The notes under the pieces: generated by a model
The model's database searches: none
Told to the model about the DNA's origin: nothing
The model's input: only the letters and a program-made list of their open reading frames with translations
Made by a program: the position numbers and the translations under genes
From: Pleodorina starrii
Lineage: Eukaryota > Chlorophyta > Chlorophyceae > Chlamydomonadales > Volvocaceae
Reading direction: 5' to 3'
Assembly (NCBI GenBank): GCA_030267565.1
Contig: BRXU01000004.1
Location: forward strand, 1,169,501-1,233,500
Length of the DNA stretch: 64,000 nt
Shown here: positions 12,801-24,715 of the stretch, piece by piece
Numbering within the stretch: the stretch's first letter is position 1
Layout of the letters: every line of letters begins with the position of its first letter

Positions 12801-15079
12801 ACGGTCTTCATCGTCAGCGTGCTGGCGATTAGAATGTCCAGCGAGTCAAGCCATCCGGTGATATTCAAGGCGCCCTGAGCTGACTGCAGCGGCAGGCGCA
12901 TGCGCGCAAAAATGGTGTGGAAGGGCAGACCAGATAGGGTGGTGAGGATGCAGGGGTCCCACCATTTCGAGCATAAGGTTATCCCGGCAGCAGCACAAGT
13001 TAATCAGTTGCAAGCCCGAAAGCGGTGCATGCCTAGCGCGTGGCAAACCTCCGGGCCTTGTCGCAAACAAATCCTGAATTTCATGCATTTGTGCTTAAAC
13101 TGGGGGCTGACGTTCAACCGTCATGCGGCCTGATCATAACCGCCAAGCGGAGCTAGCCTGTCAAAAATGCGAGACCGAGATGCCTTCTAAGGCTTCACCT
13201 GCAATGCCGTGATTAGCGGGTCGCTGGTAATGGTAGGATGTCGAGACGCCGGCAACGCCGCTAGGGCACTCTCGTACGACCCCAACGTGTTGTTGATGTT
13301 CCAAATCAGCGTCGGCATATCTGCCACCACCGCCATCGACGGCGTGGCCCCGAATGGGGCTGGGGCCATCGTGGCGTCGATCGCCGCTGCCGTCGTTGCG
13401 ACAGTGGGGCTGAGCTGAGTGAGCGCAGAGGCGAGCACGGCAATCTGGGAGAGCAGGTTGGCGGTCCGAGCCAGCCCACTGTCCAGGAACTTGGAGGCGC
13501 ACTGTAGTAGGCAGCGTAGGGAGCCGGAATTAGCGCAAGTTGCACCTCCTTTGCCTCTACAGGCACCGCTTGTTCAGGGGAAAACAGGATTCGGGCGGCC
13601 AACGACGAACTGCAGCGCCATCAAAGGCATTTTGCAAAGATGCTCCTCACTAGGCTGTGCTGCCGGGCACGTGAAGTTGGCTGGCCCACCGCGGCCCAGC
13701 GGCAGTGTCGGAGGGTATCGTGCAGTATGTAAGCTCGGCCTATGCAAAATGTAAGCTCGGCCCATGTTAGATTGATGGATCGCACGTATACAAGCAATTC
13801 TGTGCCGATGTGGGATGCCGTACGCTTCGGACGAACGGGCGAACAGCCATCGAGCAGTAAATACGCGCGATATTGGCCGGGCACACGCATGCTAGTTGCT
13901 CGGGCGACTGGCCTCTGCAACACACCGCGCAACCCAGTTCCGGACGACAAAACAGCATGATTCTACGTGCTGGCGTCCGATGGGCCCGTACATCCCCCTT
14001 CGTTACTCCTTAAACAATAACCGAGGTGAACGGACAGCTTCACCGCCAATTCCTTGGATTCACCGCAACCCGTGGCAAGAATGCCACCATGCGTGTGCTG
14101 ATCGATCTGGTTTTGAGCCCAGATGCGTGGGCCACATACCCGTAGGTCTGCTCCTATTTCCTCAAACTCCAGTGCCGTATCGACGGCGCTCGAAGCCGGC
14201 CGGACGCTCGCAGCCGCCCCAAGCAAACCATCCGAGGCAGCCAGCAACGACGATGCAAAGACAGAAGTTGCCTCCAAACGCGTCGCCAAATCTCCCACTT
14301 CCCGCAGCGGCCGAGGGAGAGTGATGAGGCCCGTGATGGCGAGTATGACGCATCCGACAGCGAAGAACGCGTAGGCAACCTATCGGGGGGTGGAAGCGTT
14401 GGCGATAAGTCGAGGGAGATAACAGGTAGGACTTCCACAGAACCCAGATGATGTCTTACCTTGTGGCCTCGTAGCCAAGGGTCGTGCATCACCTCGTAGG
14501 CCAATAAGCGTTTGCGGCGCGCAAGGCGTGGCTTGAAGATGTTATTCACCGAGAAACAGCACATGATTCCTCCATATAGACGCCTGCGAAGAAAAACAGC
14601 AATTTCCGGAAAAGCCCTCACTGGGTAAGGCCGTAGCGCCTTTCTGAGGCAGCACACCGTGGATCAAGTTCAAATCAAACGACAGACTGGAACCTCGGTC
14701 CCCGCAGTCCGGGGCTCACCATGCCAAGAAAAAGACCAGGAGGACAACAGCAATTCCCACGAATGCTACGCTGACTGCTGTTGTCTGCAAAATGGTTGAC
14801 TTGGCGTATGACGTAAACTGAGCTGAGGACCACCCCGTGGGATTGAAACCCGGGGTAGGTGGCTGTGGCAGGAAGGGCAGCTTCTGCAAGCATACGCGTT
14901 ATAAAAGGAGTGGTCCGTTATGTGCCGCCTGTTATAGAGCAAATTGCGAAGCCTCGGCTGCTGGGAGAACGACGCAGAAGCTGCTGGTCTCGTCCTCCAC
15001 ACAAGTTTGGTAAGCTTAAAGTGGGCACCCCGCTGACCTGCCAGAGCGGGGAAGAGCATGAACTTTCGGCGATGTTCAT
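9861..15079 (-). CDS. Prominin-like pentaspan membrane protein (copy B, 7 exons)
   Basis: Exons on the minus strand: 15079-15038, 14883-14720, 14583-14460, 14379-14140, 13501-13199, 12883-11225, 10901-9861; 1,190 residues. Exons 1 and 2 match copy A exactly in length (42 and 164 bases) and every junction phase is the same, so the pair arose by tandem duplication. Spans lie at about 50-69, 111-131, two near 757-812, and 957-984. The block CCGLGG at the start of the last span and the motif HDxCGxxD after span 4 are shared with copy A. It differs from copy A in a cytoplasmic tail of about 206 residues, rich in Gly, Ser and Pro, against 52 in copy A. It also has a 7-residue longer first cytoplasmic loop and a much shorter proline insert in the large loop. 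Prominin-like by topology; the function is inferred as membrane-protrusion or ciliary-surface organisation and is unproven. Confidence 0.75.
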
Positions 15080-16464
15080 TGTCAATGCCGGCCCTAGCCA
15101 GCTCCTTGCCAGAGCGCTTAATCAATAATCCGAATAAACATTTTGTCAAAGAGATTTTTGCTGTGCCAGCTTCGTATGTTGACATACAGGGAAGGTAAGA
15201 AGGCGTTTGCTGGTTTTGTACCTCAAGCCGGCCATGTGATTTAAACGCAGTCTTAATGAGCACACGAGCAATATGTTCATATTTTATTTACATAAAGAAC
15301 CTTTGCGTGCTCCTTTGCTCAAAAGTATTGCGAAACGGCAACCGTCGACATTTCGTACAAACCGCCACTGAACTGCCAACCGCACGGCTCTGCACTCGTT
15401 TCACCCGGTTGAAACGAGTCTGACTGAAATGACAAATACCTCTGTCGCTGCGCCGTTGTGCCGTGCTTAGCAGTCGTCTCACGCCTGTCTCACGAATGTA
15501 CTACCCGCCGCTGTTCCGGCAGCTGGTGGTAACTGGGCGCCGCCGCTGAAGGTTTCATTACCTACGAAAGACGGTGTGCGTGAACCCGAGCTGCAGCTCG
15601 GAGCTGGTGCCGTCGCTCTATGTCGCCTAACACCATTCGCGCTCACGCTGAAAGTGAGCCCCAGCCAGCGCCCTACACGACCCAGCCGCACTGCGCAGTA
15701 CGGGCTGCTGTGTCATGTCGGGCACCGAAACTGTTGACAAGAACAGAAATTTTCATCTTTCATTCGTTTAGCGGTCAACTGCCAGCGGCCGTAGCTGCCT
15801 CACATAGCCCGACTGCGAGACCGACCTGGCCGTTGGCCTCGGTCTGGGAACAGAGCTGAGCCGTGAACACCGCTTGCGAAGCTACAGCAATCAATTCGTC
15901 ATCGGCAACCATTTGCACGGCCCTAGACGCCATCGCGCAGCGCGGACGGCCCCCCGCCCCGCACGCGCGCATGTCTGGTCCCCAAAGAGACCCCTTCGGG
16001 GGCACACAGTCCCACAGCACATGCTAGGACGATAGCAGCCACCAAGCCACCCCCAAAGCCGTGTCCTTAAGAGCGCGACAAACGCGACGACGCAAAACGA
16101 CAGGGGCCATGCCAACCCCGTCCGAACACACCAGGGCGAAACCCTCAGAACCCTCCAACTGACAGTCCTGGTGTCCGTCCGACTGTCTCCATACTGTTAG
16201 CAGCTACTCCCTGGCGCTTATGGAGCTCCAAAGGCGTCTACCTAGGGCTTTGACCTGTCTGAGCTTGCCACTGCACAGCCGAAGCACTACACGCCTTCCA
16301 GAAGATGCCAATTTTGTCTCCGATGCGGGGAGCAAGGCTTCGCGCTTTGGGCTGGCCATCCACGGAACCCGGACCCGTGCTCGACACACCTTCCTTTGAC
16401 ACGCCGAGCCCGGCGCTCACAGGCTGCGCCTCCGAAACCAATCCAGATCCAGATCCGACCCAGA
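15080..16464. other. Intergenic region
   Basis: Lies between the start codon of membrane-protein copy B and the stop codon of the Arg/Ser-rich protein gene, both on the minus strand. It should hold the promoter of the first and the 3' untranslated region of the second. I see only short frames without domain signatures. A TTACA at about 15288 (TGTAA on the minus strand) is the only candidate poly(A) signal noted for the downstream end of the Arg/Ser gene, and it is far from the stop codon. Confidence 0.5.
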
Positions 16465-19400
16465 TCAGGGCCGCAACCCGATTGACCCCGCCCGTGGCGC
16501 CGCGCGGCCGCTTCGGCGCAGCATCGCCACCAACCAGTGCTTGCAAGCCACCGCCGCCAGCAAATCCGCCACGTCATCACATGCGCCAACCACCTCAACA
16601 ACCGCCGCCGTCGTCGCCGATGTTGACGGAGCAGCGGCGCCATCCCAACTCAGCCCCCCGCTGCCACTGCCGCTACCGCTGCTGCCACCGCCACAGCCCT
16701 CCCCTCCGGGCAGCCGCACCCTCCAAACGGTATCCCGGCTGTCCCGGCCGCCACCGCTCCTGACCGCGAGGCCTCTCCTGCCACGGAGTAGCGCCAGCGG
16801 ATCCAGGTCGTCCAGATCGTCGGAATCTGTACGACGCGCGCCGTACCACGCCAGGTTCGAGGACCGACCGCTGTCCGGTACACCGTCGCGGGAGTGACGG
16901 TGCCGGCTCGAGCCCACGCGCCGGCCGGCGCGGCCGTCGAGGCCGCTGCTGCCGCAACGCTCGCGGCGTCCCGCCCTGGCGTCCTTGCCCTCACTGCTGC
17001 TGCTGTCTTCCCCGCTGCTGGTGCTGGTGCTGGCGCTGGTGCTGCCGTCATCGCTGCTGCTGCCGCTGCTGCTCGAGGTCCTCACCTCCCGTCGGTGCCT
17101 GCGTTGCCTGCGCTTGCTCCTGCGGCACACGAGAAGCGAGGGGAGGGGGGCGGGCATCCGCGTTGCGGGATGGGACGGGCGCCAGGAACGCCCAGCAAGC
17201 AAGCAAGCGGATAACAGATCACCCGGATAATCAGCCCCGGCGCTACGCCCCTCCCCCACCCTCCATGCGGCCCTCGCGCACGCAGCTGCCCCCCCCTTCC
17301 TCCTCCGCCCCACGGCCTCCGCCGCCAGCCCGCACGCGCACCTGCGCTTCTTGGCCCCACGCCCACCGCGGGCCTCTTCCTCACTGCCGCCGCCATCGCT
17401 GCCGCTGCGACCCCCGCTGCGACCCCCGCTGCGACTACTGCTGCGACTACTGCTGCGACTACTGCTGCGGCTGCGCCGCCGGTCCGGGCTTTCCGACCCG
17501 CCTCGGCTCCGGCTCCGCCGCCGCCGGCGCTTCCGCCTGTGCTTTTCCCCATGCCGGCTCCGGCTCCGGCGGCGGCGGCGGCCTTCCGAGTCGCGCCGCC
17601 GCTGCCGCTTCTTCGACCTGCGGGAGGCCCCGCGGGGCTGCCCCCGCGAGCCATCTCGAGCCCGCCGGCGGCGCCCACCGCCTCCCTCCTCCTCCTCATC
17701 CCCCTCGGAAGGCAGCAGCTCATAATGCCCTGCGGCCGCCGCCGCCGCCGCCGGTGTCCCAGTCGCTAAGCCCCCCGCCAGCGCCGCCTCGGTCCCTGGC
17801 CCCGCTGGCGCCGTGGTGCCGCCGCCGCGCGGCCCAGGCGCCACCGCCGCCGCCGGAAGCGAAGCGCTGGGCCAGGGCGCGTGCGCAGGCCCGCCGCCGC
17901 CTTCCCCCGCACCTCCCCGGAGCCGCTCAAACCAGACGCCTCCCAACTCCACCATGATCCGCTCCAGCGGGAGTCGTACAACATCACCGCCGCCGCCGTC
18001 GCCGCCGCCGCCGCCGCCTGCGGCGGCGGCCATGCATGCAGGGCCTTCGCCGCCGCCGCCCGGCGACGTGCCGGCCGTCGCCGCTACGGCAGACCTCCCC
18101 GCGTCCCCGGCGACTCTCCCGCTGCCCGTTCGAGGCGCCGCCGCCGTCGCATCGCGCGCTCCGCCGGCGGCGGCGGGTGGCCCCGGTGCGGCGGCGGCGG
18201 TCCTCCGCAGCGCCTGCCGCAGCGTCCAGAGCTCCGCCAGTAGCAGCAGACGGTCCTTGGCGGCCCGCCGCCCGGCGGCCCCCACCTCCAGCCGCCCGCC
18301 GTACAGCAGCGCCGAGTGGGCCTGAGCAGCGGGAGGCACGAGCACGAGCATTCGGGGCGGCACGACACGCGGGGAGGATGGACAGCGGCCGAATCAGCGA
18401 CTCATCCAGAAGCGGACTCCCTTGACTTTTTTGGATGTTGACCTGATGTGGAGGAAAAACAAAGTTTAGTTCGTGGCCCCATGGACGAGACGAACTGCGC
18501 GACCCAACGGCCTTTTGGCGGAGAGGAGAGCCCGGATTCCGTCCATAGGAGGTTCGGTTTGGGGTTGCGGACTGTGAACGGGGGTTGTGTATGTATGTAT
18601 GTACGTATGATGAGGGGACTCGCCGCCCCCGCAACGCCGTCACGTGACCGGGTTCCTGCAGTTTCCTGAGCAGCGTCGCACCCCCTGCCCGCTCTTGCTG
18701 ACCCGCCTAAAGCCGGAGAAGGCGCACCGTCGGCGCCATGCCTTGCCACTGAGCGCGCCATCACCCTCACGGCATGTCACTCCCTGACACCCTTACGGCC
18801 AGCTGGTGCAAGCAGCGACCACGCACCACGCGCCCTGGTCCCCTCTGCAAACACCTCTCCCCCCGCGCCTCTCCCCCGCAAGCCACGCCCCGAACCTTCC
18901 CCTCCCCCTCCCCCCTCCACACCGCCCCGCCCCCCCCAAAGCTCCCCAGCAGCCCCACCACTCACCGCCGCCGAGCAGCCCGCCGCCGGCCTCCCGCCGC
19001 CTCCAGCTCCGAAACCGCCTCCGCCGGGCTGCCCGTGCAGCTCCCCCGCCAGCTCCTCCACCTCCTCCAGCCTCCCCGCCAGCTCCTCCCGCTCCTCCTC
19101 CAACAGCCGCTGCAGCGGCCCCCGCGCCGCCGCCAACGCATGCGCCAGCACCGCCTCCCCCACACAGCCCCACTCCGGCCCGCCGCGCAGCGCCAGGTGC
19201 CCCAAGTCCTGCCAGCCGCCCTCACCACACACGCCGGCGTAGGCGCCGTGGATGTAGGCTGCGGCGGCGGCAGCCGCCGCCGCCGGAGGCTGCGGCGGCT
19301 GCAGCCGCTGCCCCGCCGCCAGCGTATTGATGAGGCGCAGCAGCTGTTGCTCGTCCAATTGGTGCAGCAGTCGCTGGCAGAGCAGCTGCCAGTGGGGGTG

Positions 19401-22400
19401 GGGTAGGCCGGTTGCGGCGGAGGGCGCCGCGGCGGCGGCAGGGGCCGGCGGCGGCGGCGGCGGAGGAGGAGGTGCGGACAGGAAGTCGCGCAGCAGGGCG
19501 GCGAGACGGGTGGCGCCGAGGGAGCCGCCGGGCTCTCGGCCGCCGCCGCCGCTGCGGAGGTCGTCGAGGAGAACCTGGCAGCCGCCAGGCAGGCAGGTGC
19601 GGGTTGCGATGAGAGGGAGGAAGGTGCAGGAAGACGGGGGGAAGATGAATGCAACGGCGCCAACCGAAAAAGTGAACAACAGGACGAGGCCGTGCTGCTT
19701 CTTGTGACAGTGGTGGGCTTCGCTTGATGGACCCCTGGAATGTGACACCCCTGGAGCGCTGCTGTACGGCCCTGACGCTCTCGTATCAGGTCGTTCCCCG
19801 CCATCGCCCCAGCTTTCAAACCCCACACAACCCCAAAGCCACCCACCCACCCACCCACCCACCTCGCAGAAGTGCCTCCGGTCCAGCTCCAGCACCGCCC
19901 CGTCGCGGCAGCACTGCCGCCACTGCTCGCTGGCCCAGAAGTGCGGCGCGTGGCGCAGCAGCGAGCGCACCGTGGGCACCAGCGCCAGCTCGCAGAAGTA
20001 GTGCGTCTTGGCGGCCACCGCCACGGGCGCCTGCGGGTGCTTGCCCTCCCACCGCAGCATCTCCCACACCTGCGACGTTGGTTGGTTGGTTGGCCAGCAG
20101 GCGGGTTGGCCAGCAGGCCAGCAGGCGGGTTGGCCAGCAGGCCAGCAGGCGGGTTGGCCAGCAGGCCAGCAGGCGGGTTGGCCAGCAGGCCAGCAGGCGG
20201 GTTGGCCAGCAGGCCAGCAGGCGGGTTGGCCAGCAGGCGGGTTGGTGGGCAAGAAGAACGATACCGCAGCGGAGGGTTGGTGGGAAGGAGGGAGGAGGTT
20301 GGACGGGGCGGGGCGAGGCCGCGAGAGTGGGGGCGGGGCGCGCGGCTGGCCACGCGTGTGGGGGCTTGAGACAAGGGCGGAGGGTGAGGCCGAGGGGGGA
20401 GGGAGGGAGAGAGGGGTGTGTTGGCCACGCAGCGTGAGTCGCTGGCCTCTGCGCACCTCCTCCCGGTGCGCCAGTGCGTAGTGAGCCAGTGCGTGGGAGC
20501 CGTACTTGAAGGCCCTCATGCCGTCCATGGAGAAGTGGCTGAACCACATGAGGATACGGCGGGTGGAGCCGGGGCCTGGAGGCGGGGGCGGAGGCGGGGG
20601 TAAAAAGAAAATATCGCAGCGGAGAAGGAGACGGCGGGGGCGGGGACGAGGGGGGTAAGGGGGGAGGAACGAAGCACGGAGGTAGGAAAGGTGAGCTGGG
20701 GGGCGTGTGAGAGGGGGAGGGGCGTGAGGGAAGGGTGGCAGGCCGGGAAAGCCCGTCAGGCAGGGAGGGAGGGAGGGAGGGAGGGAGGGAGGGAGGGGGG
20801 GAGGGAGGGAGGGAGGGGGGGAGGCAGGGAGGCTTGCAACGGGTCGCCGGGCCGGCTGTGGCCGAAGGTGCATAAAATCGCTGGCCGTGTGTGAAGGCCG
20901 GGGTGGGCAGAGGACCTCGGCAGGCAGGCAGGCAGGGCTGGCTGGCGCACAACCCCTCCATCCTGAATCACGGCAGCTGTGAAGACCCGCAGGAGCGCCG
21001 CCGCCGCCGCCGGGGTGAAGGAATACGAGGAGGAGCCGCAGCCGAGGAATGGGGGACGAGGGGGGCACCTTGCCGTCGGGATCGGGATCTGGGTCGGCAG
21101 GGGAGACAGGGCTCCGGCTACCCTACCTTGCGGACAGCGGATTACCGGTGGGTGCGCGAAGGAACGACCGCAACCAGCCACCCCGCCAATGCAGCAGGCG
21201 CCCCCGCCCCCGCAACCTGTCAACCAATGCTAGACCCACAGCCCACAGCCCTGCTTCGCCCCGCCCCGCCCCACACCAGCCCGCCCTATACCCCCCACCC
21301 CAGCCGCCCCTTCCCCGCTTTCGCCCCTTCCCCGCCTCCGCCGCAGCCCACCCACCCACCCACCCAGCCACCCACCCAGCCACCCACCCACCCACCCACC
21401 CAGCCACCCACCCAGCCACCCACCCACCCTGGAAGAAGTCCACAAACACCTGCGGTCGGTCCAGCAGCAGTGATGTCACCTGCGGGGCCCCGAGGTGGCG
21501 CAAGGGGGGTTGGGAAGACAGCCGACGACCGCAGAGAGGTGAGGCAGGGAGGAGGGGTGAGGAGAGGTGAACGGCGCGACAGCCGCTGTTCGCGCTCCGT
21601 GTCTGTCGAGTAACAGGACGGACGTTCCGCCGGACACGACCCGCCCCTGACCTGACCTAGCCCGGCGCAAAACAGCGCGCACACACACGCACGCACACGC
21701 GCGCGCGCTGACACAACCCGCGGTAAACCCCACCGAGGGGGGACCCGTGGCGGCGGCCGATTTCAAGCCCCCCCTCCCTTGTAACGCCGTCTCCGTCCCG
21801 TAAGACGCTGCGGTGTTGTGTTTCTTAGCCCCCATAATGCCCCCGCCCCGCTGTGGTTTCTTCGTCATCACCCGCTCATGCGGCGCAGCGCCCTCGCGCG
21901 CACCTTCTCGGGCCACACCTCCGAAACCAACATCAGCAGCTGAGTCAGCAGCTCCAGGGGCCCTGGCACGGAGCCCACCGCCGCCGCCCCCGCCGCCGCC
22001 GCGGCGCCGCCCCCGCCCGCGCCGCCGCGATGTGGGTCGCGCCCGTCGGGCGAGCGCTCGCGCCCGCCACGACGGGAAGCTTCCCGCCGCGCCGCGCCGC
22101 CATCGGCGGCACCGCCGCCGTCATCGCCGCCGCCGCCACGGGGCGTTGGCGCGGAACGACCCGGCGGCGGCGGCGCCGCCAGCGCCTCCGCCAGCAGCGG
22201 CTCCCAGCAGGCCAGACGCACATCGCCGGGCGGAGACTGCGGGTCCGAGTCGGGGCAGAACAAAGCCGGGAGAACCCGTCGTGTCAAGCCGTGGGCGCAG
22301 CCGTTCGTGCAGGATATCGTCGCAGCCGCCAGGGTTCTGGGCCCTCCTCGCACCCAAGAACGTTGCAACAGCAACGAAGGGAACAAGCGGGTCCGCAGAC

Positions 22401-22862
22401 AGCGCGCGGTACCGTAGTCGTGTGCAGCTGTTGTTCGCCAGGTGTGACCTCGGGTCTGCTGCTGCTGCTGGTTGAACATGCCAGCCGTGTCCCGGCGCGC
22501 CCAATCCAGCATTCGAGGATTACATGTAGTACTGGCCGCGCGGCCAGCCACATGTATGCCTCCAACAATGGATTTCCATGTAGGGGCGGATGCAAGCAGG
22601 GCGTTGGCGTGGCTTTACCTTGTGCACAGGGGCACGCAGGGGGAAATGGCGGCTCTCGTGCGGTGTGCTGATCTCGCACCTGTGATGCGATGCTGTTGAG
22701 AAGCCAGGTCCGGGCCTCCAAATACCTCGAGCGGTCCGACTGGACGAGGGGGCGAGAACAGATTGCGGAGGCCGACGGGCCCGGGGGACGGAGTGGGGGC
22801 AACGCGCGGGATCGGACTTCGAACGAGTCAAGATACCGTATCTCGTCCAGCGTATCGGACAT
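16465..22862 (-). CDS. Unrecognised protein with C-terminal Arg/Ser-rich domain (8 exons)
   Basis: Exons on the minus strand: 22862-22680, 22236-21904, 21479-21428, 20575-20457, 20069-19863, 19574-18966, 18321-17342, 17119-16465. Phases join without error to 1,045 residues, starting MSDTLDEIRYLDSFEVRS. Residues 1-500 are a mostly helical, Trp-, Leu- and His-rich region, the part most likely to be conserved. It includes the exon with FSHFSMDGMRAFKYGSHAL and the following one with HYFCELALVPTVRSLLRHA. It is interrupted by Pro/Ala/Gly runs typical of algal nuclear genes. About residues 740-890 hold dense Arg-Ser and Arg-Lys tracts followed by Ser/Asp/Glu-rich sequence, as in SR-type splicing and nuclear-speckle proteins. 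A short hydrophobic helix lies near the C terminus. I do not recognise the N-terminal family. A nuclear, RNA-related role is inferred only from the RS tail. Confidence 0.7.
20101..20245. repeat. 24-bp minisatellite in an intron of the Arg/Ser protein gene
   Basis: The word GCGGGTTGGCC recurs at 20101, 20125, 20149, 20173, 20197 and 20221, exactly 24 bases apart, with CCAGCAG blocks between. It lies inside the intron 20070-20456 on the minus strand. There are no unique spacers, so it is not a CRISPR array. Confidence 0.9.
20761..20825. repeat. (GGGA)n simple repeat
   Basis: Imperfect GGGA tetranucleotide tract within the intron 20576-21427 of the Arg/Ser protein gene. Confidence 0.9.
21347..21427. 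repeat. (CCCA)n simple repeat at an intron start
   Basis: CCCA/CCAG tetranucleotides. On the minus strand this is GGGTGGGTGG beginning exactly at the donor site after the short exon 21479-21428, so the repeat itself supplies the 5' splice site. Similar CCCA tracts adjoin donors at 19862 in the same gene and near 29958 and 30715 in the RimM gene. Confidence 0.85.
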
Positions 22863-24715
22863 GGTATGTTGGCTGGCAACCAGAAAGGCCGGAAGCAGCG
22901 TCTCAGTCAGCTGCTAGCTAGATGCCCTTTGCACGTTTTGAAAAGCCCTGTCCAACTTGTAATTTAAGACACAGGAATTTTGATTTAATATATAATTGTG
23001 TCAGTGGTCAGTGCGCATGGCCAGTGCGATGTTCTGAGAGTTGCGACAGTTTTGACCAACCTGCAGGATTGCGTCCAGCAGTGCGCATACTCTTTGCAGC
23101 CTTTTTACCACAGCATCCGCAGACGTTGATTCGGCGTCCTTGTCGGCTACAAGGTACAGCGACTCACTCATTTTTCACATTTCTATTGAAGAAAAGCAAC
23201 CTTATAGTAAGGGAAGGGTAAAACGTATCACTAACGCAGATGCGCGCGTTTATCCGGCAAAAATTATGAATGACGGGTATCGGGTAAGCGGGTGGGTCAA
23301 CCGTGCCGTACTGCCCTGTCAGCTGGCACCGAAGCTCCAGAACTGCAATCGGACTGACTTCGGTTGGTGGCGCGCCAGCCTGGCATGGCTGTATTGCACC
23401 TTGCAGAACGGCCGTCAGGTAGCTTAGGTAGGGATTTCGACGGCGCGAGGGGGGGCCGGCACCGTGGCCGGGCGGCGCACTTGGGCAACCCACAGTGGCC
23501 ACAAAAAGCGTTCCACATAGCTCTAGCAATGAAAGTCGCTTCTAGTCCGTTAACGCATACGCCGCACCCCGATATGACGAAAAGGTTTTTGGGAGAACCC
23601 ATCTGAATGTCCCGAGCGCCATCCCTGCCGGCGGAATGGGGCTCGGCGGGACGTTCATCCAGAGCCGCGCGTCCGTGCCAGCGGCACGGCCACTGCGGCC
23701 ATACGTTGCGCTCAGGCGCCGGGACTTCGTGTCTTCGTCTGGGTTGAGGAGCTTGTCTGAGTTGAAGAACACAGACAGGTGTATGACCTATAGAACAGAT
23801 CCTGTTCAAGTACGGTCATGCTCCATATCGGCCAGAGCTACATTTATATAGGTCGCATCACAGCCTGACGGTGGGTCCAAGTGGCCCGAGTCCCCCGGTA
23901 CTACAGCTGGCGGGCCTCCTGCGGCAGCTTCAACGAGATATCAAAGTTCCGCGGGACAGTTCCTCAATCGCCTCTCATCCAGGGTTTACCAATTACATGA
24001 GTGCTGTCGGGCTCGTGGTTCACCCAGGTTCACCTTCCACGGCTTGCGCCGCGCCTTCCCGGGCTTTGGCGAGGTGCCGGACTTTTCAGGGGCTGCGGGA
24101 GAGCCGCTGGCAAGCTGCCCAACTAGGTAGCGCAGCATTCGGTTTCACAATGTTTCATGTGTACATGCTTTGCGTCACCTGTGTGCAGGTCAATGTCTGC
24201 AAGAGCCAGCGGACCCGCGGGCCTGTCCAAGAGCGCGCAGCGTGCGGTGGTGGGGCGCCATGCGGGGTCTGTCCAACATTCTCATAACTGGATGGAGAGT
24301 GCAATGCATTATGACACACTTGCAGAGCTTCGCCGTGCCCCTTGGTCCGCTCCACCACCTTGTCTCCTTGTGTGGCACAGAGCTAATGCCTGGCTGCCAT
24401 AGATAACAGCCATAACGCGACGGATGTTGCTCAATAGTTATATAAGTAATGATTATCTTGCATTTGCGTAAGAGCTACATCATTTGATTTGAGCGTCACT
24501 GCTTTGCGTGAGGATACAATAATAGTGTCGCGCCACCAGTGTTGGGACACACGTTCCAACGAGACATCATAAACTATCAGCATCACACACGGTTAGCCGT
24601 AATCATTCGCTTCGAGATACTCGCCTTTGTAGTAACCGCGATGGACTAGGGCTTCAGCCCTCGCCGAACTCCAATCGTGACCACGACTGAGGCTCCCCGT
24701 TTCACATCAGATTCT
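22863..24715. other. Intergenic region between divergent genes
   Basis: Separates the minus-strand Arg/Ser protein gene and the plus-strand coiled-coil gene, so it contains both promoters. Composition drops to near 50% GC, with AT-rich parts around 22970 and 24430. No frame has domain or splice support. No clear repeat relationship to other parts of the window was seen. Confidence 0.5.

Noticed and set aside
20101..20245. Regularly spaced 24-bp repeats resembling a CRISPR array
   Set aside because: Units are directly adjacent with no unique spacers, in an intron of a eukaryotic gene.
18777..21068. Very long minus frame of about 760 codons
   Set aside because: It reads through introns and minisatellites; only the three parts used as exons of the Arg/Ser gene fit splice sites and phase.
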